Shown: piece by piece, positions 1-12,800 of the stretch | Position numbering within the stretch: the stretch's first letter is position 1 | How the letters are laid out: every line of letters begins with the position of its first letter | DNA from: Gammaproteobacteria bacterium | GTDB taxonomy: Bacteria; Pseudomonadota; Gammaproteobacteria; Pseudomonadales; JAUIET01 | Assembly (NCBI GenBank): GCA_030431775.1 | Contig: JAUIHW010000022.1 | Coordinates: forward strand, 1 to 60,679 | Length of the DNA: 60,679 bases | Reading direction: 5' to 3' | Position numbers and translations under genes: made by a program | Notes under the pieces: model-generated | Databases searched by the model: none | What the model was told of the DNA's origin: nothing | The model's input: only the letters and a program-made list of their open reading frames with translations

Positions 1-1866
1 CTGCACAAACAAAAGCGCCACACTGAAGCGGAACAGCAAATACGGCTTGCATTGAGCCTCAAACCGGGCTTTCCACAACTGCATGAGGATCTTGGCCGTG
101 TACTGCTGGCGCAAAGCCGCCATACCGAGGCACAGGAAACGCTGGAGCGCGCCATTCAACTGGAGCCGGGCCTGGTAACCGCACATAAACTACTGGCTAA
201 AGCAGCGCTTGCTCTGGGGCAGGACGCTGGAGCAGATGAGCACATTCAGCAGTTTCTGGCGCAGGATGAACACAATGCCAAATTGGCCAATGCCGCCGAA
301 AAATTGCGGGCTGGCCAGGTGGATTCAGCCATCACCGAACTTAAAGAGATTCTTCGCAAGGAGCCGGACAATGTATCGGCTATGCGCCTTCTGGCCACCG
401 CGTACTGGCAGGAAACCAAAAATTTCAGTGATGCCGAGGCCTGGTTGCGGCGAGCAACCAGCATTGCGCCCGATTTTACCGCCGCCTGGTTAACCCTTGG
501 CCCGGTGCTGCTGGAAACCAATAAATACATGGAAGCAATAGAGGCCTATCAGCAGGCCATCCGTTCTCAGCCAGACCATGCCGCCGCCTGGGCTGGACTT
601 GGCAATGCCTATGCACAGGCCAGCTATCCCGAGAAAAGTGTCTCAGCCTATCAAAAGAGTATTGAGCTGAACCCGGAGGTGGCGGGCGTTCATATGGGTT
701 ATGCTCACGTACTAAAGACGCTTGGTCAGCAGGAGCAAGCGATAAAGGCTTACCGCGAAGCGGTCAGGGTGAGACCGCAGTTCGGTGAAGTCTATTGGAG
801 TCTGGCGAACCTGAAAACGTTCCGGTTTGAGGAGCACGAAGTGCGGGCAATGGAGCAACAGTTGAGCGCCAGCACTCTGAGTGACAGCGAAGAGGTACAC
901 TTCCGATTCGCCTTGGGCAAGGCCTACGATGACCTGAAAGACTATGAGCGTGCCTGGCAATACTATGACAGCGGCAACAAAAAGAATCGCCTGCTTGTGT
1001 CCCATGATCCCCTGGAGATGGAAATACGCCATCAGGATATCATTAGCGTATTCAATCCGGATTTTCTCCATCAGCATAAGGACCAGGGAGCCCCGGACCA
1101 CGACCCGATTTTTATTGTCGGTTTACCGCGCTCCGGCTCCACGCTGATCGAGCAGATACTCGCAAGTCACAGCCAGGTGGAAGGCACATCCGAGTTACCG
1201 ATTCTACCCAAGCTGGCTGCTTCGATTGGTCGCTTTCGCGCCGATCAGGAACAGTTTCCGCAAACTGTTAAGGCGCTGGAGGGTAAAGACTGGCGCGCTT
1301 ACGGGCAGCAATACCTGGCCGATGCCCGGCGGCACAGACAAACAGATTCGCCTTATTTTACCGACAAGCTGCCGAATAATTTCCCGCTGGTCGGACTGCT
1401 GCACCTGATACTGCCAAACGCCAAAATCATCAATGCGCGGCGCCACCCGTTAGACACCTGCCTAGGGTGCTACAAACAATTGTTTGCCAGAGGGCAGAAT
1501 TTTACGTACGACCTTGAAGACCTGGCACACTACTATCAAAATTTCGACGCTATGATGCAGCATTGGCATACCGTACTGCCCGGAAAGGTTCTGGATGTGC
1601 ACTACGAAGACACAGTGATCGATCTTGAGTCCCAGGTGCAGCGAATACTGGAGTTCTGTGGTCTGGGCTTCGAAGAGAGTTGTGTGCGCTTTCACGAAAC
1701 GCAAAGAGCGGTAAAAACGGCCAGCTCTGAGCAGGTTCGCCGGCCCATCTATCAGGCAGCGCTGGGGCAGTGGCGTCACTATTCAAGCCACCTCGAACTA
1801 TTGCAGGAAGATCTGCAAGAGGTAATGAACAAGTTGCCTGCGCGTATTCGCCAGTTTAATCCCTGA
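1..1866 (+). CDS. TPR-repeat sulfotransferase (5' end missing)
   Basis: The reading frame is open from base 1, so the gene starts upstream of the window; 621 codons are visible. The first two thirds are tandem TPR helices with the usual W/L/G/Y/A/P spacing. The C-terminal third is a sulfotransferase domain. The PRSGST motif at codons 376-381 fits the 5'-phosphosulfate loop that binds PAPS, and RRHP near codon 480 fits the 3'-phosphate site. The family transfers sulfate from PAPS, often to tyrosine or to a glycan; the acceptor here is unknown. The gene is convergent with the DUF4915 gene and their stops overlap by 11 nt. Family call is firm, substrate is not. Confidence 0.88.
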   Translation: MHKQKRHTEAEQQIRLALSLKPGFPQLHEDLGRVLLAQSRHTEAQETLERAIQLEPGLVTAHKLLAKAALALGQDAGADEHIQQFLAQDEHNAKLANAAEKLRAGQVDSAITELKEILRKEPDNVSAMRLLATAYWQETKNFSDAEAWLRRATSIAPDFTAAWLTLGPVLLETNKYMEAIEAYQQAIRSQPDHAAAWAGLGNAYAQASYPEKSVSAYQKSIELNPEVAGVHMGYAHVLKTLGQQEQAIKAYREAVRVRPQFGEVYWSLANLKTFRFEEHEVRAMEQQLSASTLSDSEEVHFRFALGKAYDDLKDYERAWQYYDSGNKKNRLLVSHDPLEMEIRHQDIISVFNPDFLHQHKDQGAPDHDPIFIVGLPRSGSTLIEQILASHSQVEGTSELPILPKLAASIGRFRADQEQFPQTVKALEGKDWRAYGQQYLADARRHRQTDSPYFTDKLPNNFPLVGLLHLILPNAKIINARRHPLDTCLGCYKQLFARGQNFTYDLEDLAHYYQNFDAMMQHWHTVLPGKVLDVHYEDTVIDLESQVQRILEFCGLGFEESCVRFHETQRAVKTASSEQVRRPIYQAALGQWRHYSSHLELLQEDLQEVMNKLPARIRQFNP

Positions 1867-2788
1867 ATAATGCGATACCACCAACCTGGCAGCGCACGTC
1901 ATCGCTGAGAGTGACTGTCAGCGCGCGCTGATTGGCGGGTAAGTTGTACAGACTGACGCTGGCAGGTGATGTGCCGCTTGCCACCACTGACTCTGATAAA
2001 ACACATAAGCCCCGCGCAATTCCCGGGCGGGCTCGCGAATCTTCAATGTCGAAGTCTGTTTCCAGAGTGGGCGGTTGCGGCACTGTCATGGCTCGATCTT
2101 CGCGGCGTTGTTTATCAATGTACCGCAAACAATCCGATTCCGCATCGTTAAACAATATCCCGCCACGAAATGGCCGTGCGTTGCGCGATGGCACTGGCAG
2201 TTCTACAGCCATCAACAAGGATTCGCCGCTAAAGTGCAATAGTCCATTGGTGCGAAATCCAGCCAGATACATACCACCCTGATTGCACTGCACCGAGTTC
2301 AGTTCCAGCTTGGCCATAGGCAACGGCCCATCAGTTGACTCCGGGTCAAATACGCTACCGGAAAATCGCGCTTGTTGCAGGTCAGCGTTCAGCGCCCAGT
2401 TGAACACCTGCCTGTCAAGATCAAACCCTAGAACGCTATCGTAGGTTCGGGATACAGCGTAAAGCGTGCGTTTGTAAATACACAGGTCCTGACAATCGTT
2501 CAGATAGCCATTGCGCCAACTGTGTAAAAGTGAAAACTGCCTGTTCAACGCAAGCAACTGGTTGCCTGCTGCGACATATATTAAGTCACCATCTACGGCC
2601 ATGCCGCGCAAGCCGCGCTCGCCACCGAAGCCGCGCCAGTTGATGGAATCATCATTCCAGACGAAAACCCTGCTGACGGCTTTCTGATCGAGATCAATCA
2701 GATACAGCTCACCGTGTGCCGCGCCTGCCTGCGTGCCTCGAAGGACCGTACTGACTAACAGCTTCAGAGCAACAAACCCGCCATTCAA
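1856..2788 (-). CDS. DUF4915 / TIGR03032-type beta-propeller-like protein
   Basis: 310 residues rich in short beta-strands with repeating aromatic and Asp/Gly motifs. The central YLNDCQDLCIYK and YDSVLGFDL stretches are characteristic of the TIGR03032/DUF4915 family. No function is established for that family that I know of. There is no signal peptide, so it is probably cytoplasmic. The only sensible in-frame start is a TTG that overlaps the stop of the upstream TonB-dependent receptor by 4 nt (TTGA), which implies translational coupling. The in-phase neighbour is the receptor; the convergent neighbour is a TPR-sulfotransferase. Confidence 0.75.
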   Translation of the reverse strand: MNGGFVALKLLVSTVLRGTQAGAAHGELYLIDLDQKAVSRVFVWNDDSINWRGFGGERGLRGMAVDGDLIYVAAGNQLLALNRQFSLLHSWRNGYLNDCQDLCIYKRTLYAVSRTYDSVLGFDLDRQVFNWALNADLQQARFSGSVFDPESTDGPLPMAKLELNSVQCNQGGMYLAGFRTNGLLHFSGESLLMAVELPVPSRNARPFRGGILFNDAESDCLRYIDKQRREDRAMTVPQPPTLETDFDIEDSRARPGIARGLCVLSESVVASGTSPASVSLYNLPANQRALTVTLSDDVRCQVGGIALFRD

Positions 2789-5175
2789 TTAAAGCGTTTG
2801 GTAAAGCTCAAGCCGATGCTGCGGGGCCGGGAATAGGAGCGAATGTTCCTGAATCGATTATCGCCAAACTGGTCAGCATAGGTGTTTATGCCGTTATCCA
2901 GCCAGTTGATTGAGCGCTCATCCCATACGTTCCATACCGACAAAGTTACATCCACATCTTCACCCATCGAAAATCCGGCTTGAAAATTGGCCTCTTCCCA
3001 GGATGGGTGAATGCCGGTTGGGTCGTTGTCGATAGCACTTTCAACCGAGTTAAAGACTTCAGCCTGGTAGCTTTGGTCATAGCGGAACCACAGATCTCCC
3101 AAGCCGCCGACCTCGGGAATCGTGTATTCGAAAGCAAACCAGTATTTGAAGTCCGGCGATATTGGCATCACGGTACCATCAACAATCTGGCGCCCATCAA
3201 GAAGTGTGAATTCCGAAGAAAACTGCGGGTCAGCAACAAACAGGCTGCCTTCGAATTTGAGCCGCTCGGTAAGCTGGGCGGTCCAGTTAACCTCGGCACC
3301 CGTTTGCTCCGCGGTATCGCCATTGATAGTACCGCGCAACCACCACTGGCTGTCCACACCACCTTCATTATTGATTTGAATACCCTCCCACTCCATAAAG
3401 AACAAGGAAATATTCAACTCAAAACGATCTTCAAACCAGCGGCTTTTCAGGCCAATCTCATAATTGTTTAACTCATCGGATTCGTACTCTTGAGGGACCA
3501 GCCCGGTTGCGGCCGCGCGTTGACTGTTCGACCCGCCCAATCGAAAGCCTTGACTGAACGTGAAGTAAACCATGCGTTCGTCATCAATATGATATTTGGT
3601 ACTGAACTTGAGCGCAGTATTGCTCTCCTTACCCTCAGCCGTATAAGTCCCTCCAGAATCAAATGCGCCAAAAGGGGGCAGACCGAGGGGGAACTGGAAG
3701 TTATCAAGCTCTTCGCGATCATATTCGAACCAGCGCGCACCAACCGATGCAATCCACTGGTCCGTCAGTGAATAGTCGACTTCGCCAAACACAGCTTTTT
3801 GTTTAATGGTACGCTCAAAAGTATTCGAATAACCGATGTCCGTAGGTGCCAGGGGATATTGAATACTGTCGTAATAGCTGGCGTTGTAGTACGCATAGGC
3901 ATTGGCCGCGGCAAAAGCAAGCGTGTCTGTTAGCGCGGCATTGCGCGCCCCGTAAAACCACTCGTCGTATACGTCTTCATAAAACGCTCCCAGCATCCAT
4001 TGCAGCTTGCTATCACCAGTGGATGTCAGGCGGATCTCCTGCGAGAAACGTTCCTGGGTCTGATCATTAAAGATGGTGCCGAAAGTATATTCAGAGTTGT
4101 AAAGGTTATAGCCCAGATACACGCCAAAATAAGCGTCCTTGTACTGCTCATAGGCCATATTATCCCATTCATAAGCTATTTCGCGGTCAAAGTACGCGGT
4201 TGTAGCAGAAAGCTCAGCAAAGCCCAGGTCTCCGGTTATGGTGAATGAAGCCTGGTACCAGTCATCGGTTCTGAACTCATCGAAAAATTTGACAATCTGC
4301 AGTTCACCTATTGCCGGGTCGGATTCCCAGGCGCCATTCGCTTCACCGTCCTGGGCAATCACCCCGGCCAGAACTGACCAGTCTTCGCTGATATCCCAAC
4401 GCGCCGCTATGCGCCCACCAGACGTGGTGTATTCGTTGTAATCTTCTTCGACCACGTCCGCGTTGGTGTTCAGCGCGGCCAGATCGCTGCCCAGGACATT
4501 GTCGATGTAGCCGCCTTCTCGCGAATAAAAACCAACCGCACGAATCGCAAAGCTGTCGCTGAGCGGAAGATTGATGTGGCCACTCAGATCATAACTTTCT
4601 TCACCGCCTTTGGTCGTTGACACCCCGGCATCAACCTGGCCGGTCACACCATCAAAGTTCGGTTTATTGGTGATAATCCTCAGCGTGCCGGCTTGCGAGC
4701 TGGACCCAAACAGCGTGCCCTGCGGCCCAGGCAGCGCTTCTACCCGCTCTATATCGATCAGCCTTGGATCCACCTGCTGAGAATTGGTGGTCATCGGCTG
4801 TTCATCAAGGTACACAGCCGTCATGCTATCCGTACGGTATTCAGATGAACCGGTGGAAACCCCACGGAAAACAACTGAGTTGCGACCCGGCTGGCTGTTA
4901 ATCAGGGTCACGCTGGGCAGAGCCTTGATGTAGTCATTCATTCGCCGCAAACCCAGTTTTTCGATGTCTGCGGTAGTAAACGCCGAGATGCTCTGCGGCA
5001 CATCCTGCAAATCCAGCGAGCGCTTGGTGGCCGTAACGATAACCTCTTCGAGCATCGGTGCTCTGTTTTGCGCTACGCTCAATTCCCAGGGGTAAGCTGT
5101 CGCCATCACCGCGGCCGCTAGAGGGGTAATACGGTAACGTGCGGCGCTATGCTTTGGATAAATAGCCATGGACAA
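2785..5175 (-). CDS. TonB-dependent outer-membrane receptor
   Basis: 796 residues. An N-terminal signal region is followed by a TonB-box-like EEVIVTA near residues 43-49. The plug domain carries the DVPQSISAF, VVFRGVSTG and GPQGTLFGSSSQAGTLRI motifs, followed by a long beta-barrel ending in SIGLSFTKRFN with a terminal aromatic-containing strand. It imports a ligand across the outer membrane using TonB energy. The ligand cannot be read from the sequence. It is transcribed with the DUF4915 gene and lies downstream of, and on the same strand as, the AraC regulator. A galactoside ligand is possible given the gal operon beyond the regulator, but this is inference. Confidence 0.93.
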   Translation of the reverse strand: MSMAIYPKHSAARYRITPLAAAVMATAYPWELSVAQNRAPMLEEVIVTATKRSLDLQDVPQSISAFTTADIEKLGLRRMNDYIKALPSVTLINSQPGRNSVVFRGVSTGSSEYRTDSMTAVYLDEQPMTTNSQQVDPRLIDIERVEALPGPQGTLFGSSSQAGTLRIITNKPNFDGVTGQVDAGVSTTKGGEESYDLSGHINLPLSDSFAIRAVGFYSREGGYIDNVLGSDLAALNTNADVVEEDYNEYTTSGGRIAARWDISEDWSVLAGVIAQDGEANGAWESDPAIGELQIVKFFDEFRTDDWYQASFTITGDLGFAELSATTAYFDREIAYEWDNMAYEQYKDAYFGVYLGYNLYNSEYTFGTIFNDQTQERFSQEIRLTSTGDSKLQWMLGAFYEDVYDEWFYGARNAALTDTLAFAAANAYAYYNASYYDSIQYPLAPTDIGYSNTFERTIKQKAVFGEVDYSLTDQWIASVGARWFEYDREELDNFQFPLGLPPFGAFDSGGTYTAEGKESNTALKFSTKYHIDDERMVYFTFSQGFRLGGSNSQRAAATGLVPQEYESDELNNYEIGLKSRWFEDRFELNISLFFMEWEGIQINNEGGVDSQWWLRGTINGDTAEQTGAEVNWTAQLTERLKFEGSLFVADPQFSSEFTLLDGRQIVDGTVMPISPDFKYWFAFEYTIPEVGGLGDLWFRYDQSYQAEVFNSVESAIDNDPTGIHPSWEEANFQAGFSMGEDVDVTLSVWNVWDERSINWLDNGINTYADQFGDNRFRNIRSYSRPRSIGLSFTKRFN

Positions 5176-5406
5176 CCTCGTTATTTGTCGTTCTGGAAGC
5201 TCCGGCCAGTCACTTCGACTTTATATTTCACGGCCTATCATCGCCAATGAGTCCCCGCCAAGCAATGGATATATCTATTAATTAATGGATTTTTTTCCGT
5301 TGAACGACACTTCGTTCTGCCAGTCTTTCACGCAAAAAACCGTATATTAGCGCACTAAACCAAGGAGAGTGCGACACAAATTTGAAAATCCACCGGTGTA
5401 TTTCGG
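5176..5406 (-). promoter_or_regulatory. receptor promoter region with AATGGAT direct repeat
   Basis: This 231-nt gap between the AraC gene and the receptor is A+T-rich and should hold the receptor promoter. AATGGAT occurs at 5264-5270 and again at 5284-5290, two helical turns apart, next to an ATTAATTAAT palindrome. On the minus strand these words read ATCCATT. They resemble the TCCAT core of the phased repeats in front of the gal operon, so the same AraC protein may bind both. No convincing -35/-10 pair was identified. Confidence 0.4.
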
Positions 5407-6297
5407 TCAACCTTTTTTGATTGCACGGTACTTGTCAGGCGCAATGCCCATGGTTTTCTTGAACGCTCTGGAAAAATAGTATGGATCGGAAAAACCCGAT
5501 TCGAGGGCGATGGATTTTACAGTTTTGCCGGTGAGGTCGAGTAGACGGCAGGCATGACGGATACGCAGCTGACCCAGATAGGCCATGGGCGAAAGCCCCG
5601 TATGATCTCGGAAAGACTCTGAAAAATAACTGACCGACAAGCCAGCTTGAGCTGCGAAATCCTCAAGTTTCAGAGGTTTTGCGAAGTTTTCCTGCATGAA
5701 CATCACCGAGGCCTGCAGTTTATTGAGTCCGGACATCTGCGAATCCAGCGGCAGCGCTTTGTTTCGATACATCAACAACGCCAGAATATGCTGCACAGAG
5801 CTTGCCGCGTAAATCAGGTTGGCCAGCCCGTAGCCGTCATACAAAGCATCGATGCAATAACGAAACAGGCGTACGGCTTCCTGTTGGGTACGAGACTCCA
5901 CTTGCGCGGGCTGGCCGCGCACTGGCACCCGTTCGGTGTAGAATTCCGCATCGTCACCAAGAAAATGTACCCAATAGATAGACCACGGGCAATCCGCATC
6001 GGCCCAGTAGCGGTGTGCTGTGTCCTTAGGGATGACCAGAATCTGACCGGCCTGCAAATGTGCCTCCGTTCCGCCAATCTCCGCATAGCCATGACCGTCC
6101 ACACACAGCATCAGGTGATTCTGCTCAGCACCGGATGGCCGTTCACGATAGTGGTGTGCCGCATTGGGAAACCAACCGATATCGGTTGGATAAATGGCCC
6201 TTATGAGCGGGTGACGGCAGGCACTTTTAAGGATCGGCCTGGGAATAACAAACATATCCTGGCCAACAAAGCCGTCTCTCAGACGTAGTTCAGGCAC
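5407..6297 (-). CDS. AraC-family transcriptional regulator
   Basis: 296 residues. The N-terminal half is a cupin-like sensor domain of the AraC arabinose-binding type (HLMLCVDGHGYAEIGG near residue 60, then a PKDTAHRYWAD stretch). The C-terminal hundred residues carry the paired helix-turn-helix, with LKLEDFAAQAGLSVSYFSESF and the family signature SGFSDPYYFSRAFKK. It is divergent from the galactose-catabolic operon with 98 nt between starts, and the receptor gene follows on its own strand. This fits a sugar-responsive regulator of both; the inducer is presumably galactose or a galactoside, by inference. Confidence 0.9.
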   Translation of the reverse strand: MPELRLRDGFVGQDMFVIPRPILKSACRHPLIRAIYPTDIGWFPNAAHHYRERPSGAEQNHLMLCVDGHGYAEIGGTEAHLQAGQILVIPKDTAHRYWADADCPWSIYWVHFLGDDAEFYTERVPVRGQPAQVESRTQQEAVRLFRYCIDALYDGYGLANLIYAASSVQHILALLMYRNKALPLDSQMSGLNKLQASVMFMQENFAKPLKLEDFAAQAGLSVSYFSESFRDHTGLSPMAYLGQLRIRHACRLLDLTGKTVKSIALESGFSDPYYFSRAFKKTMGIAPDKYRAIKKG

Positions 6298-6395
6298 GCC
6301 AATCTCCTGCTATGAGCGTAAGATGGTCCATCTATTCCTTCGAATTGTCCATTTTAACAGCGTTGCTGGTCCCCTAGTATACGAAGATTATTCAA
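6298..6395. promoter_or_regulatory. divergent araC/gal promoter with phased GTCC half-sites
   Basis: TGGTCCATCT at 6324-6333 and TTGTCCATTT at 6345-6354 match at 8 of 10 bases and are spaced exactly 21 bp, the spacing known for AraC half-sites. A third, weaker TGGTCC lies at 6367-6372. AGATGGTCCATCT at 6321-6333 is also a 6-bp dyad. TTAACA (6354-6359) and TATACG (6378-6383) are a weak -35/-10 candidate for the rightward operon. The repeats are seen directly; binding by the adjacent AraC protein is inferred. Confidence 0.5.
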
Positions 6396-7406
6396 ATGGC
6401 GGCATGGCTTCCGATTGTGAACTCGCCTGAACACAACACCGCTTCTGAGCTGCAGTATACGCAACAGCGCCTTGCGAACGGACTAAGCCGGATTGCCCTG
6501 CAGAACCCTTGGTTGCAGGTAGCGGTTCTTCCCGAAGCAGGCGGCAAGATCAGTGAGATAAGCAATCTCGACAGCGGGCGGCAATGGTTGTGGCACAACC
6601 CTGCGAAATCGCATGGCCGGCCAAGCTACGGCGCAGACTATGCGCAAGAGCTGGACACGGGTGGCTGGGATGAAGTGCTGCTTTCGCTGAGCCCTACAGA
6701 ACTGCCCACCGCGCAACCCGTTCCTGACCACGGCGATGTGGTGGGTCGGGAATGGCAATTAAACAGGCTTGAGCAAACTGTCTCAGGTGTGATCTGCAGC
6801 TGCTCGGTCGAGAGTGAATCACTGGGCTACCGCCTGGAACGGTGTCTGACTTTGCCGCCTGATTCGGCCACCCTGATCGCTGACTATCAGCTTTTCAACC
6901 TGGGCACCGGATTACTGCCCTGGTACTGGTGTGCGCACATACTGTTTGCGGCGCAGACCGACACATGTATCGATCTGCCCGCCGGCCTGGATTTTCATCG
7001 CAACTCCTTCGGCGCAGAGAGGCATGCCTGGCCACTGTTGCAAGGCCTACATGGCACCAGCAACAATCTGAGTCAGCCCTTTAATGACCGAAGGACGGAA
7101 GGCCACTCTGCCAAGTTGTTCATCAGCTCGCCGGACAGTGGCATTTGCTCAATAAAATTTGCAGACAGCGGCGAACAACTTACACTGCGCTACAACCCGG
7201 CTCAATTGCCCTGGCTTGGTTTATGGCTGAATAACCGCGGCTGGGCCGGCATGGGTCACAAGGCCTATAGGAACATCGGCATAGAACCATCAACGGCCGC
7301 ACATGACTGCCTGCACGAATCCGAGCATCAACGCCCGCTGAAGTGGTTGGCGCCTGGCGAGAAAGTGGCCTGGCAGCTGCGGCTTGAGTTTCATCGAAGC
7401 GAATGA
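6396..7406 (+). CDS. aldose 1-epimerase (galactose mutarotase)-like protein
   Basis: 336 residues with the galactose-mutarotase-like beta-sandwich pattern: VLPEAGGKISEI near residue 48, a LDTGGWDEVL motif, and a C-terminal YRNIGIEPSTAAHD segment resembling the substrate-binding part of aldose epimerases. No signal peptide is visible. As first gene of the gal operon, with galK 12 nt downstream, it would interconvert beta- and alpha-galactose ahead of galactokinase. It is divergent enough from GalM that epimerisation of another sugar remains possible. Confidence 0.75.
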   Translation: MAAWLPIVNSPEHNTASELQYTQQRLANGLSRIALQNPWLQVAVLPEAGGKISEISNLDSGRQWLWHNPAKSHGRPSYGADYAQELDTGGWDEVLLSLSPTELPTAQPVPDHGDVVGREWQLNRLEQTVSGVICSCSVESESLGYRLERCLTLPPDSATLIADYQLFNLGTGLLPWYWCAHILFAAQTDTCIDLPAGLDFHRNSFGAERHAWPLLQGLHGTSNNLSQPFNDRRTEGHSAKLFISSPDSGICSIKFADSGEQLTLRYNPAQLPWLGLWLNNRGWAGMGHKAYRNIGIEPSTAAHDCLHESEHQRPLKWLAPGEKVAWQLRLEFHRSE

Positions 7407-7418
7407 GTCGGGCTAACA

Positions 7419-8548
7419 GTGCATCAATCTAAAACCAGCCAACACAGCGCAGCAGCGATACGCTGCCAAGCACCGGCGAGAATCAACATAATTGGTGAAC
7501 ACACCGATTACAATAGCGGCTTCGTGCTGCCCATGCCGATCCCCCTGTTCACCCGTGTGTCGCTGAACCCAAGGACTGATCGAGAAGTCACAGTGCGCTC
7601 CGTAATCAGCGGAGTTGCTCGATTTCATCTGGATGACGCTGAGCCAGGCGATAGTCCTGAGTGGCAGGATTACATTCGCGGTGTGGCCGCCGAACTAGGC
7701 CTGCTTGGGGTACCGCTGTGTGGCGCCGACATTACAATCGACAGTGACATTCCGATGGGAGCTGGTTTGAGTTCATCGGCCGCCCTGGAAGTTGCCACTG
7801 CACGCGCTTGGCTCCAGGCAGCGCAAGTGGAGCTTTCTGTCAAAACCATTGCGCTGGCCTGCCAGCGCGCAGAACAACGATTTGCGAAAGTGAATTGCGG
7901 AATTATGGATCAGCTGGCTGTGGCGGCCGGCACCGAGGGCAATGCACTGCTGATCGATTGCGAGCGCGTGGACTTCAACCGCGTTGCTGTTCCGGGGAAC
8001 CTAGCTTTTCTGCTGATCGACAGCGGCGTCCGGCACAAGCTCAACGAAGCCGATTACAATCGGCGCACGGAAGAATGCCAGCAGGCGGTTGACGTATTAG
8101 CGGCCCACGTAAAACCACTGCGCAGCCTTCGCGGCGCCAACCTCGCGGAACTGGCGGCAGCAGAAACCCATTTGAGCTCGCTGCTCTATCGTCGCGCTCG
8201 CCATGTTGTTACTGAAAATCAGCGCGTGCTCGATACGGTTCGCGCCTTCCGGCAATCTGACCTCGACAGCGTGGGCCAGCTACTCAGCGAGTCGCACTCC
8301 AGTCTGCAAAATGATTATGAAGTCAGCTGTAACGAGCTCGACTGCATTGTCGAGTCCGCTTTACAGGACCCTGCGGTGTACGGCGCGCGAATGGTCGGCG
8401 CCGGGTTTGGTGGCTGCGTGCTAGTTGCCGTTCCAGCCGGACAGACAAACGCGGCGGCGTCCCGAATCGTTTCTGAACTGGGGGATTTGCAGACATCCAT
8501 ACCGCTGGTTTTATCCATTGAACACGGCAAAGTCACTCCGCTTGAGAC

Positions 8549-8555
<7 letters not shown>
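7419..8555 (+). CDS. galK: galactokinase
   Basis: 378 residues, the usual length. It phosphorylates galactose to galactose 1-phosphate with ATP in the Leloir pathway. The galactokinase signature RINIIGEHTDYNSG lies near residue 20, the GHMP-kinase ATP loop PMGAGLSSSAAL near residue 112, and the C-terminal GAGFGGCVL motif is present. The start is GTG at 7419, 12 nt after the mutarotase stop. Its stop TGA overlaps the galT start region. It forms an operon with mutarotase, galT, an exported beta-galactosidase and a symporter. Confidence 0.96.
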
Positions 8556-12786
<4,231 letters not shown>

Positions 12787-12800
12787 GAAAGGAATAGACC

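Noticed and set aside
5647-6288. 213-residue plus-strand open frame
   Set aside because: Shadow of the AraC gene; no family features.
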